Source: CAYFHQ01 sp964342805
GTDB taxonomy: Bacteria > Bacillota > Clostridia > Peptostreptococcales > Acidaminobacteraceae
NCBI GenBank assembly: GCA_964342805.1
Contig: CAYFHQ010000004.1
Span: forward strand, 1-64,000
Direction of reading: 5' to 3'
DNA: 64,000 nt
Shown here: piece by piece, positions 1 to 6,920 of the stretch
Layout of the letters: every line of letters begins with the position of its first letter
Position numbering within the stretch: position 1 is the stretch's first letter
Translations under genes and position numbers: made by a program
Notes under the pieces: generated by a model
Told to the model about the DNA's origin: nothing
Seen by the model: the letters and a program-made list of their open reading frames with translations, nothing else
Database searches by the model: none

Positions 1-60
1 GCTTGAGATGATTGCTCATCTCGGTTGTTCTATACTGTTCAATTTTCAAGGATCATTTCG
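1..60 (-). other. Probable rRNA operon leader running off the left edge
   Basis: Read on the minus strand, this stretch carries the TTGAAAATTGAACA-type motif that is common in Firmicute rRNA leaders and spacers. A 7-bp hairpin follows (5-11 paired with 16-22, loop TTGC on the plus strand). It lies directly downstream of a near-consensus promoter pointing left. No mature 16S sequence is inside the window, so the rRNA gene itself is inferred to begin beyond base 1. Confidence 0.55.
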
Positions 61-88
61 TTCGCCAACCGCTGTTAGCGACTTGATA

Positions 89-118
89 ATCATATCATTA
101 TCGCTGTGTAAGTGTCAA
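89..118 (-). promoter_or_regulatory. Strong sigma-A promoter, probable rrn promoter
   Basis: On the minus strand a perfect -35 TTGACA (113-118) is separated by 18 bp from the -10 TATGAT (89-94). Transcription would run left, off the window, into the rRNA-like leader. The strength of the hexamers and the lack of any protein start before base 1 fit a stable-RNA promoter. The 120-330 stretch beyond it holds only the tail of the bio operon and no supported gene. Confidence 0.7.
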
Positions 119-288
119 GCACTTTTTAGAAGTTTTTCAATTCATTTGATGATTTGAAAAATGCTTCATATGCAGTTCGCGTTGCCGCTTAGAAGGCTGT
201 GCTCCGTGGCGACTTGACTATAGTAACATTGGTATACCCTGCCGTCAACAGGTAAATCAAAAAAAGTAATATTCAAAAAATAAGCACA

Positions 289-310
289 GATTCGACGATT
301 CCGTCGAATC
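289..310 (-). terminator. Terminator-like hairpin after bioA
   Basis: A perfect 9-bp stem (289-297 with 302-310, 4-nt loop) lies just past the bioA stop. On the minus strand it is followed by a T-rich stretch that starts about 10 nt later, so it is a plausible but not textbook intrinsic terminator for the bio operon. Confidence 0.6.
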
Positions 311-331
311 TGTAACCCAAGCTTGTTATGA

Positions 332-1687
332 TTATTTTCTTTCTTTAAAGTAAGCCAAAGTACACGACTTTGCCACGTCAAATACCTGGTCTATCTGGTC
401 CTCAGTAATAACATAGGGGAACATGAAATAGAGGATATTCCCCAAAGGCCTTAACAGGACTCCTTGTTCTAAGGCCTTTTGATAGATCTGATAGCCTACT
501 CTTTCCTTCCAGTCAAAGCCTATTTTTGACTCCTGGTCTTCAACCAACTCTATGGCACCAATCATTCCTAACTGGCGGAACTCTCCAAACCAGGGGAGGG
601 AGGCAAAGGTAGATAGGGCTTTTTCGCGGATATAAGCTGCCTTTTTTTCGTTTTCTTCTAATACAGGTTGGTCTTCAAAAATCTTGAGGGTCTCCACAGC
701 TACGGCACAAGCCAAAGGATTCCCCGTATAACTGTGGGAATGCAAAAAGGCCTTCAAGGTTTCATAGTCATCATAAAAGGCATTATAGATCTGGTCTGTA
801 ACAAGAGTTAAGGCCAGCGGAAGATACCCCGCAGTTAATCCCTTGGACACCGTCATCATATCTGGACTCACATCTGCATGTTCACAGGCAAACATCTTGC
901 CCGTACGACCAAATCCCACAGCAATCTCATCGGCGATAAAATGGATGTTATAGGCTGTACAGACCTCCCTAAGCTTCTTTAAATAGACTGGAGAGTACAT
1001 CATCATCCCAGCTGCACATTGCACCATGGGTTCAATAACAATCCCTGCAATCTCACCATGGTGGTCCTTAACGATCCTTTCCATGTCCTCAAAGCATTCT
1101 GCCTGACAGGTTTCTCGCTCTTTCCCATGGGGACACCGGTAACAGTCAGGTCCAGTGGCGGTGAAGGTGTCCAGCATAATGGACTTGTAGGTTGCCGTAT
1201 ATAAGTCACATTTACCAACAGACAAGGCTCCAATAGTCTCTCCGTGATAGGCATTGGTAATGGATACCAACTTCTTTTTATCGGGATTTCCAGTTTGCTG
1301 GTGGTATTGATAACTCAGTTTCAGGGCAACCTCAATAGCCGACGATCCATTGTCGGCAAAAAAGACTTTATTTAACCCCTCAGGTGTGACAGAAACGATC
1401 CGCTCAGACAGCTCAACTGCAGGTTCGTGGGTAAAGTTCGCAAAGATCACATGCTCCAGGGTATCCACTTGCTTCTTTAAAGCGTCATTAATGCGGGGAT
1501 TACAATGTCCAAATAGATTCACCCACCAGCTTGAAACCGCATCGATATAGGTATTTCCATCAAAGTCTTCTAGGTAAACCCCATGGCCCTTTTTTATTGG
1601 AATGGGCTTAAAGGTCTCATAGTCTTTCATCTGTGAACAAGGGTGCCATATGTGCTTGCTGTCTCTTTCCTGTAGCTTATGCTTCAT
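332..1687 (-). CDS. bioA: Adenosylmethionine-8-amino-7-oxononanoate aminotransferase BioA
   Basis: This PLP-dependent class III aminotransferase (451 aa) transfers the amino group of S-adenosylmethionine to 7-keto-8-aminopelargonate, giving 7,8-diaminopelargonate in cytosolic biotin synthesis. The N-terminal W-x-P-x-S-Q-M and the SSWW motif (52-55) are typical of BioA. The PLP-binding Asp lies in ADEIAVGFGRTG (Asp253) and the Schiff-base Lys in SKG (Lys282). An AGGAGG ribosome site precedes the ATG. The start overlaps the 3' end of bioD by 11 bp, which implies translational coupling. It is the last gene of the leftward bioB-bioD-bioA operon. Length and motifs are normal for the family. Confidence 0.96.
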   Translation of the reverse strand: MKHKLQERDSKHIWHPCSQMKDYETFKPIPIKKGHGVYLEDFDGNTYIDAVSSWWVNLFGHCNPRINDALKKQVDTLEHVIFANFTHEPAVELSERIVSVTPEGLNKVFFADNGSSAIEVALKLSYQYHQQTGNPDKKKLVSITNAYHGETIGALSVGKCDLYTATYKSIMLDTFTATGPDCYRCPHGKERETCQAECFEDMERIVKDHHGEIAGIVIEPMVQCAAGMMMYSPVYLKKLREVCTAYNIHFIADEIAVGFGRTGKMFACEHADVSPDMMTVSKGLTAGYLPLALTLVTDQIYNAFYDDYETLKAFLHSHSYTGNPLACAVAVETLKIFEDQPVLEENEKKAAYIREKALSTFASLPWFGEFRQLGMIGAIELVEDQESKIGFDWKERVGYQIYQKALEQGVLLRPLGNILYFMFPYVITEDQIDQVFDVAKSCTLAYFKERK

Positions 1688-2354
1688 GGTGGCCTCCTAG
1701 CTGGTGAATAAGGTCTATATTGATATCTCTGGCAAAGGTATTACGAAATTGGTCCATGGTCCCGTCAGTTTGCCGGACCACACCTAGGATTGGCCATCCG
1801 GTCTCCCGGCAAATAATGTCCATGTTATCATCTTCGTAGTCAGCCCCTGTGTAGCCGTTGAACACAATCCCTGCTACCTTAAACTGCTTTTCCTTTAAAT
1901 AAGATGCGCTTAAGAGGGTGTGATTAATAGTCCCCACACCTGTTCTTGCAACAAGGATGACGTGTCCATCAAACGCCTGAAATAGGTGGTACTGGAATAG
2001 GCCCTTGTCATTTAGGGGAACAATAATGCCTCCTGCACCTTCAATAACCACTGCATCATGGTCTGCTTCTAGAGCATGAATACCTTTAAACAGGATATCC
2101 TTGGTCAGGGTGACCCCGGTTTTACGGGCTGCCAGGTGGGGAGAGACTGGTTCCTCAAAAATGATAGGACAATGTTTGGGCTCAGGTGTGAACTGGTTGA
2201 CCTCAGCGACAAACCGCAGGTCCGCATCTCCCCCGCTTGCAACGGGTTTATAGTAGGCTGCCTTTACGCCTTTTGCCAGGAGTTCTTGTAGTATGCCAGC
2301 TGACACAACGGTTTTGCCTGCGTCAGTGTCAGTTCCCATAATCAGTAGTCTCAT
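1677..2354 (-). CDS. bioD: ATP-dependent dethiobiotin synthetase BioD
   Basis: BioD (225 aa) closes the ureido ring by carboxylating 7,8-diaminopelargonate with CO2 and ATP to give dethiobiotin. The P-loop GTDTDAGKT sits at residues 7-15, and the acidic/glycine motif EGAGG, typical of the active site, is near residue 115. The ATG follows the bioB stop by one base, and bioA overlaps its end, so it is the middle gene of a tightly coupled biotin operon. It acts in the cytosol between BioA and BioB. Length is ordinary for the family. Confidence 0.96.
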   Translation of the reverse strand: MRLLIMGTDTDAGKTVVSAGILQELLAKGVKAAYYKPVASGGDADLRFVAEVNQFTPEPKHCPIIFEEPVSPHLAARKTGVTLTKDILFKGIHALEADHDAVVIEGAGGIIVPLNDKGLFQYHLFQAFDGHVILVARTGVGTINHTLLSASYLKEKQFKVAGIVFNGYTGADYEDDNMDIICRETGWPILGVVRQTDGTMDQFRNTFARDINIDLIHQLGGHHEA

Positions 2355-2355
2355 A

Positions 2356-3342
2356 TTACACCTTCGCTTCTAGGGCAAAACCCAATCCTTCAAGCATTTC
2401 TTGGTCAGTGGCGATGTTTGTACCTGTTGTGGTTAAGAAGTCACCCGTTAGGGCACCATTCACCCCGGCCGTAAACCCTTGCTCCATGTATTGACCTAAG
2501 AGGGCCCGTCCACCTGCATAGCGGATCACTTTTTCAGGGAAGATAAATCGATAAATGGCTATGACCTTGAGGATTTCTCGGGGATCAGGCAGTTCAGCCA
2601 GTTCCATTGGAGTCCCAGGTATGGGGTTGAGGATATTTACAGGGACAGAACAAGCATTGGTCGCTAGGATGTCAAATGCCATGTCGATCCGCTGGGCAGT
2701 GGTCTCGCCCATGCCAAAAATCCCCCCACTACAGACAGACATGCCTGCGTCCATGGCCCGCTTGGTGGTTTCAATCCGGTCGTCGAAGGTATGGGTGGTA
2801 CAGATTTGTGTATATCGTTCTCGGGAGGTTTCAAGATTATGGTGGTAGCGACTTACCCCCGCTTCTTTCAGTCGGTTGGCTGCGTCCTGGGACAACATGC
2901 CATGGGAGGCACAAATTTTTAGGTTGGTCTCGTCAGCAATACGCTTATAGATCTTTTCCAAGTAGACCAGGTCTTCCTCGTCCAGGTGGCCACCACTGGA
3001 TACCAAGGAGAACCGGTGGACACCAGCCGCTTCCATTTCCTTGGCTCTTTGGATGATTGCCTCTTCATTTACCAGACTATAGGTTTCTACATTGGTTTTA
3101 TGGTGGGCAGATTGGGCACAAAAGCTACAGTCCTCTGAGCACTTGCCACTTTTTACATTCATAATGGTACAAAGGTCCGCACTGGCGCCTGCCTTTTCTT
3201 GTCTGATTTGATTGGCTAGGGTAAAGAGCTGTTCTAGGGCCTCATTATTCTCGATATTGATTTGACCGAGGGCATAGGCCTCTTCCTTTGTGATTTGCTG
3301 GTTACGACAGACTTTCTCGTATAGTTCTTGGATTAATTTCAT
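2356..3342 (-). CDS. bioB: Biotin synthase BioB (radical SAM)
   Basis: BioB (328 aa) inserts sulfur into dethiobiotin to make biotin. The radical-SAM cluster CxxxCxxC is visible as CSEDCSFC (Cys68, Cys72, Cys75). The conserved downstream segments YHHNLETS and SGGIFGMGET, which shape the SAM and [2Fe-2S] sites, are also present. It is the first gene of the bio operon, preceded by a GGGGAGG ribosome site and the BirA-type operator/promoter at 3372-3425. The early pimeloyl steps (bioW or bioC/H and bioF) are not in this window, so precursor supply must be encoded elsewhere or imported. Confidence 0.97.
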   Translation of the reverse strand: MKLIQELYEKVCRNQQITKEEAYALGQINIENNEALEQLFTLANQIRQEKAGASADLCTIMNVKSGKCSEDCSFCAQSAHHKTNVETYSLVNEEAIIQRAKEMEAAGVHRFSLVSSGGHLDEEDLVYLEKIYKRIADETNLKICASHGMLSQDAANRLKEAGVSRYHHNLETSRERYTQICTTHTFDDRIETTKRAMDAGMSVCSGGIFGMGETTAQRIDMAFDILATNACSVPVNILNPIPGTPMELAELPDPREILKVIAIYRFIFPEKVIRYAGGRALLGQYMEQGFTAGVNGALTGDFLTTTGTNIATDQEMLEGLGFALEAKV

Positions 3343-3371
3343 AGTGTCCTCCCCTTTGATTTTCTATACTT

Positions 3372-3425
3372 AGTCTATCAGTAACGGGGGTATTGTCAAC
3401 CTTGCGTTACGCGTCGGTTGACAAT
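3372..3425 (-). promoter_or_regulatory. bio operon promoter with BirA-type operator
   Basis: A perfect 10-bp inverted repeat, ATTGTCAACC (3392-3401) and GGTTGACAAT (3416-3425), is separated by 14 bp. This matches the known architecture of BirA repressor sites (TTGTNAACC-N14-16-GGTTNACAA). On the minus strand the proximal half contains a perfect -35 TTGACA (3394-3399), 16 bp from a -10-like TAGACT (3372-3377). Bound BirA would therefore cover the bioB promoter. The site is clear in the sequence; binding by BirA is inferred from the family rule. Confidence 0.88.
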
Positions 3426-3469
3426 CAGGTTAGAAATGTGTGCCCTGTTAACTTCATTGCAAAGGGGAT

Positions 3470-3835
3470 GTCCAAAATGGGGTGACGCTCACTTGATGAG
3501 CGTATAGGCAGGTACCTCACTCGACATTGCCTAATGGCAATGCAAGGAGTATTGGAAACACGCCAAACGCTCTGCGAATGAGCAATGAACGAAATCATAG
3601 ATTTGGGTGTTTCCAATAACGACAAATCCCCAGCCCATATGGCTGAGGAACGTCGGTTTGGCATTCATTTAAGGAAGTGAAAAGTAACAGTCCTTTCGGA
3701 CCAAAAATGCAGTGAAACACTGCATTGGTGATAATGTGAACAAAATTAAATATTTTGTGTAGTACAAGCTTACCCCTGTAAGGGCCTGATGTCAAGCTAA
3801 TAAAAAAACCTTATGCACGGCTTTTCTTGTACATT
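3470..3835. ncRNA. Hairpin-rich intergenic block, candidate structured RNA of unknown family
   Basis: At least seven strong stems occur in succession. They are 3485-3491/3497-3503 (7 bp); 3525-3531/3536-3542 (7 bp, perfect); 3550-3567/3602-3618 (17 bp with one bulge); an arm at 3620-3655 with core 3631-3635/3641-3645; 3690-3693/3698-3701; 3706-3714/3718-3726 (9 bp, perfect); and 3740-3746/3752-3758. A long-range 7-bp closure joins 3762-3768 to 3826-3832. No convincing coding potential was seen: the minus-strand frames at 3425-3664 and 3595-3795 lack ribosome sites. It does not match the conserved cores I know for RNase P, tmRNA, T-box or 6S RNA. Strand and ends are undetermined. Confidence 0.45.
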
Positions 3836-3854
3836 CCATTTATTTTCATGTTAG

Positions 3855-3883
3855 TTGAATTGTGAAATCGACTGTATTATAAT
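3855..3883 (+). promoter_or_regulatory. trpS promoter
   Basis: The -35 TTGAAT (3855-3860) and a perfect -10 TATAAT (3878-3883) are spaced by 17 bp, about 28 bases before the trpS ATG. The expected transcript start leaves a short untranslated leader, with no room for a T-box between promoter and gene. Confidence 0.75.
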
Positions 3884-3911
3884 GTAGTATACGTATTTTA
3901 GGAGGTATAAC

Positions 3912-4898
3912 ATGAAGCGAGTATTTTCAGGTGTACAGCCTACAGGCCAGATTCACTTGGGTAATTACATTACCATGCGAAATTTCATCAAGCAGCAGCA
4001 AGAGGAAAATGAATGCCTGTACTGTGTTGTAGATCTACATTCCATCACATTGCCTCAAGACCCCAAAGAGCTTCGTAAAAACTCATTGGAATTGGCGGCC
4101 CTTTATATGGCCATTGGTCTTGACCCAGAAAAAGTAACCCTGTTCCTACAATCACAAGTCAGTGCACATGCCGAACTCGCTTGGCTTCTTCAGTGTAACT
4201 CATACATGGGCGAACTGAATCGAATGACACAGTTTAAAGACAAGTCCACAGGTAAAAAAGCGGTACCGACTGGACTCTTCACATATCCTGTACTCATGGC
4301 TGCGGACATTCTTCTTTATGACACAGACGTGGTACCTGTAGGAAATGACCAGAAACAACACCTTGAACTCACCCGGGACATTGCCATCCGTTTCAACAAC
4401 CGGTATGGTGACACCTTCGTGGTTCCAGAACCTATGATAGCTAAGTCTGGCGCCCGGATCATGTCCTTTGACGATCCAACAGTCAAAATGAGTAAGTCCA
4501 ATCCAAATGTACATTCGAAGATCACCCTGCTGGAACCAGCCAACAAGATCAAGAAAACCATTATGAAGTCCACAACAGACTCTGACATGGAAGTACGATT
4601 TGACGAACAGGACAAGCCTGGTGTGTCCAACCTGCTAACGGTCTACTCCCACTTAGGTGGTGTATCCATCGAGGACCTGGAGTCCAAGTATAAGGGTGTA
4701 GGATATGGCCAGTTTAAAAAGGACCTGGTTGAAGTGGTACAAGACGCCTTCCTACCTATCCAGCAACGCCACCAAGAAATCATGGAGAGTGGCGAAGTGG
4801 AAAAGGTCTTGAAACTGGGTGCTGAAAAGGCCAACGACCTAGCCCGACCAGTCCTTAACCGAGTCAAAGACAAGATTGGCTTTGTTCGTTTCGACTAG
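3912..4898 (+). CDS. trpS: Tryptophanyl-tRNA synthetase TrpS
   Basis: This class I aminoacyl-tRNA synthetase (328 aa) charges tRNA-Trp with tryptophan. The HIGH-like element HLGN follows the family motif SGVQPTGQ at residues 5-12, and the KMSKS loop is present around residue 194. An AGGAGGT site precedes the ATG by 6 bases. The length is typical of bacterial TrpS. The gene is monocistronic, ending in a bidirectional terminator shared with the convergent sigB operon. It is transcribed against the leftward replication fork, unlike most of its neighbours. Confidence 0.97.
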   Translation: MKRVFSGVQPTGQIHLGNYITMRNFIKQQQEENECLYCVVDLHSITLPQDPKELRKNSLELAALYMAIGLDPEKVTLFLQSQVSAHAELAWLLQCNSYMGELNRMTQFKDKSTGKKAVPTGLFTYPVLMAADILLYDTDVVPVGNDQKQHLELTRDIAIRFNNRYGDTFVVPEPMIAKSGARIMSFDDPTVKMSKSNPNVHSKITLLEPANKIKKTIMKSTTDSDMEVRFDEQDKPGVSNLLTVYSHLGGVSIEDLESKYKGVGYGQFKKDLVEVVQDAFLPIQQRHQEIMESGEVEKVLKLGAEKANDLARPVLNRVKDKIGFVRFD

Positions 4899-4935
4899 TG
4901 GGCACCCAATCGATCTCAAAGTAAGTAAAACAAAC

Positions 4936-4968
4936 AAAAATCCCCTTTCCATATGGAGAGGGGATTTT
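4936..4968. terminator. Bidirectional terminator between trpS and sigB
   Basis: An A-tract, TCCCCTTTCC, loop ATAT, GGAGAGGGGA and a T-tract form a long GC-rich stem (about 4937-4950 with 4955-4968) with A-runs on the left and T-runs on the right. It therefore works as an intrinsic terminator for trpS (plus) and for the convergent rsbV-rsbW-sigB operon (minus). Confidence 0.85.
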
Positions 4969-4989
4969 CTTATGTGCCTAACAGGTCAT

Positions 4990-5793
4990 TTAAATTTCGT
5001 TCAGCTTCTTGTATTCCTTACGGAACTTCTTGATGATCTTTTTCTCCATACGGGAAACGGTCATCTGAGAAACCTTCAATTCATTGGCCACTTGGATCTG
5101 TGTCTTATTTTCAAAGAAACGGTCCCGAATGATTTTAAGTTCCACCTCATTCAGCTTTTCCATACACTTCTCAATAAAGTCACGGTTCTCAATGACGTCA
5201 AAATACTTGTCGTCCTCACCAATGATATCCAGTAGCTGAATATCTTTGTCGTCACCACTGCTGTCATAGCTGATGTCCAATGACTTAGGTGTATACACCT
5301 GGGAGGCCTCCATGGCTTCAATAACCTGTTCCTCAGTACAGTTCAGGTATTCGGCTATGTCCTCAATCTTTGGCACCCGCTGCAAATCCTGTTGCAGTTT
5401 GCTTTTGGCAACATTGATCTTCTTAGACAACTCTTGGATCCGACGGGGAACGCGGACAGACCAACCCTTATCTCGGAAATACTTTTTGATCTCCCCGATA
5501 ATGGTAGGCGTTGCAAAACTGGAGAACTCAAATCCCCGGTCTACATCATATCGCTCAATGGCATAAATCAAGCCCAAAGAAGCTACTTGATAAATGTCCT
5601 CGTAGTCGATGCCCTTGTTCACGTATTTCTTGGACAGAATTTCAGTAATATACATATGCCGATGAATCAATTCATTTCGGATATTGATATCCCGATTGTC
5701 TTTATAAATCCTAAAGAGTTTCTTGCTGTCCATCTCTTTGTAGTTTTCTGTACTACTCGTTCCAGATTCGATTCTCGAAGTCATACTATTCAT
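4990..5793 (-). CDS. sigB: RNA polymerase sigma factor of the SigB/SigF/SigG family, SigB-like
   Basis: This 267-aa group 3 sigma factor carries region 2 (about 60-118, with GEIKKYFRDKGWSVRVPRR at the -10 recognition and region 3 junction), region 3, and a region 4 helix-turn-helix (about 228-258). The VRVPRRIQEL stretch is closer to SigB than to the sporulation SigF. It is preceded by genes for an anti-sigma kinase and an antagonist, in the classic rsbV-rsbW-sigB order. That order is shared by spoIIA operons, so the name rests on sequence feel plus the SigB-type promoter upstream of rsbV. Inferred role: general stress transcription, released when RsbW is captured by dephosphorylated RsbV. 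Confidence 0.85.
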   Translation of the reverse strand: MNSMTSRIESGTSSTENYKEMDSKKLFRIYKDNRDINIRNELIHRHMYITEILSKKYVNKGIDYEDIYQVASLGLIYAIERYDVDRGFEFSSFATPTIIGEIKKYFRDKGWSVRVPRRIQELSKKINVAKSKLQQDLQRVPKIEDIAEYLNCTEEQVIEAMEASQVYTPKSLDISYDSSGDDKDIQLLDIIGEDDKYFDVIENRDFIEKCMEKLNEVELKIIRDRFFENKTQIQVANELKVSQMTVSRMEKKIIKKFRKEYKKLNEI

Positions 5794-5879
5794 ATGATAT
5801 CAGCCCCCGACATGTACGTTTGTCTATCGGCCATTACCGGCAATAGTCTATCTCTCTGTTCTATCGCCCCGCACCCTTC

Positions 5880-6281
5880 TTAAACAGCAAGCTTTTTCAT
5901 TAGACGAATGGTTGTGCCTTCACCTACCAGTGAATCCACAGAAACCTCATCCATCAATGATTTCATAATAAATATACCTAAACCATTGCCTTGTGGGTTG
6001 CTGAGATCTGGCGCTTCATAATTGTCCAGCTCAAAGCCATTGCCACAATCTTTTACTTCAATGACAAAGGTACCGTCTTCCACTTGGAAACATATATCAA
6101 ATGTCTCCTTGCAGAAACTGTGTAACACAGCGTTGTTACATGCTTCTCCTACTGCAACCTTAATGTCTTCAATTGCTTCAATATCAAACCCCATATTGTT
6201 CGCAACGACCGATGCAGTTAATCTGGCTATACTCACATACTCAGATTTTGTTGGTAGTGAGAGAGAAATGCAATCCTTCAT
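5880..6281 (-). CDS. rsbW: Anti-sigma factor serine kinase RsbW-like
   Basis: This 133-aa GHKL-fold kinase is expected to bind and silence the downstream sigma factor and to phosphorylate the antagonist RsbV. All ATP-site motifs are intact: the N box EACNN (46-50), G1 DCGNG (78-82) and G2 GNGLG (98-102), followed by LMDEV, a typical RsbW segment. It sits between rsbV (50-bp gap) and sigB (86-bp gap). SpoIIAB is the alternative identity, but LMDEV and the partner sigma favour RsbW. It acts in the cytosol as a partner-switching module. Confidence 0.87.
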   Translation of the reverse strand: MKDCISLSLPTKSEYVSIARLTASVVANNMGFDIEAIEDIKVAVGEACNNAVLHSFCKETFDICFQVEDGTFVIEVKDCGNGFELDNYEAPDLSNPQGNGLGIFIMKSLMDEVSVDSLVGEGTTIRLMKKLAV

Positions 6282-6331
6282 TGAAATCGTCCACCCTTTA
6301 CTTTCAAAATCAATGGTCCGCTACCCTTGTA

Positions 6332-6649
6332 TTAGGACTCCATGATAAATATCTTATCTAGGCCCGTAATACTCAGCAACTTCACAATGTTCGATTGTGC
6401 ATTCTGAATCATGATTTCATTCTCGTTCTTTTTAACACGTTTCAGAACCCCGATCAATACACCAAGACCCGTCGAATCGATATACGATAAACTCTGACAG
6501 TTAATTTTCAAATCAACTTCATGCTTATCAAGAAGTTGGTTCAGCTCTTCTTTCAGTCTGCCAGACGTTTGGATATCCACATCCCCAACCAATTCAACGC
6601 TCCAGGTATGCGCGGATTCAACAAATTCTGTATTCATCTTTAGTGACAT
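6332..6649 (-). CDS. rsbV: Anti-sigma factor antagonist RsbV-like (STAS domain)
   Basis: This 105-aa STAS-domain protein is the antagonist in the partner switch. Unphosphorylated, it binds RsbW and frees the sigma factor. The phosphoacceptor serine lies in DSTGLG (Ser59). It is the first gene of the operon, with a GGGGG ribosome site. Two promoters lie upstream: a sigma-A type and a SigB type, implying autoregulation. The phosphatase that would reactivate it is not adjacent; a PAS-PP2C protein at 50.8 kb is the only candidate in this window. Confidence 0.87.
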   Translation of the reverse strand: MSLKMNTEFVESAHTWSVELVGDVDIQTSGRLKEELNQLLDKHEVDLKINCQSLSYIDSTGLGVLIGVLKRVKKNENEIMIQNAQSNIVKLLSITGLDKIFIMES

Positions 6650-6700
6650 GTGCTGTCCCCCTTTGGTTAATATTCTTTATGAATTCAGAAGTCCGATCAA

Positions 6701-6726
6701 ATACCCTATCCTCATACATACCAAAC
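6701..6726 (-). promoter_or_regulatory. SigB-type promoter of the rsbV-rsbW-sigB operon
   Basis: On the minus strand GTTTGG (6721-6726) and GGGTAT (6701-6706) are separated by 14 bp. This closely follows the SigB consensus GTTTAA-N13-15-GGGTAT known from Bacillus. It lies about 50 bases before rsbV, so the sigma factor probably activates its own operon. Confidence 0.78.
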
Positions 6727-6769
6727 AGGGCATCGTACTAAACAGGATTTCGTAATTTCTGTACGTTTC

Positions 6770-6798
6770 ATTATACCTGAATTTTTCCAAAGGCTCAA
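6770..6798 (-). promoter_or_regulatory. Sigma-A promoter upstream of rsbV
   Basis: On the minus strand TTGAGC (6793-6798) and a perfect TATAAT (6770-6775) are spaced by 17 bp. It lies upstream of the SigB-type site, giving a basal housekeeping promoter plus an autoregulated one, as in other sigB operons. Confidence 0.68.
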
Positions 6799-6920
6799 AG
6801 GTCTAAGCCATTCTTCCCCATTATTTTCGAATATTAAGATAATTTAATCGATTTACCAAAGGTATTTATGGGTTTTTAACATAAATTATGTATATTAGCG
6901 TCAACAGAGGGGGAATACAT

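Noticed and set aside
3505..3520. GGTACC with nearby G/C that recalls a T-box core before trpS
   Set aside because: It is about 400 bases before the gene, the TGGNACCGCG motif is not matched, and a separate trpS promoter lies downstream.
3425..3795. Two minus-strand reading frames (79 and 66 codons) in the bioB-trpS gap
   Set aside because: They lack ribosome sites, have no family resemblance, and lie inside the hairpin-rich block.
4876..5235. Plus-strand reading frame after trpS
   Set aside because: Runs through the bidirectional terminator and antisense to sigB.
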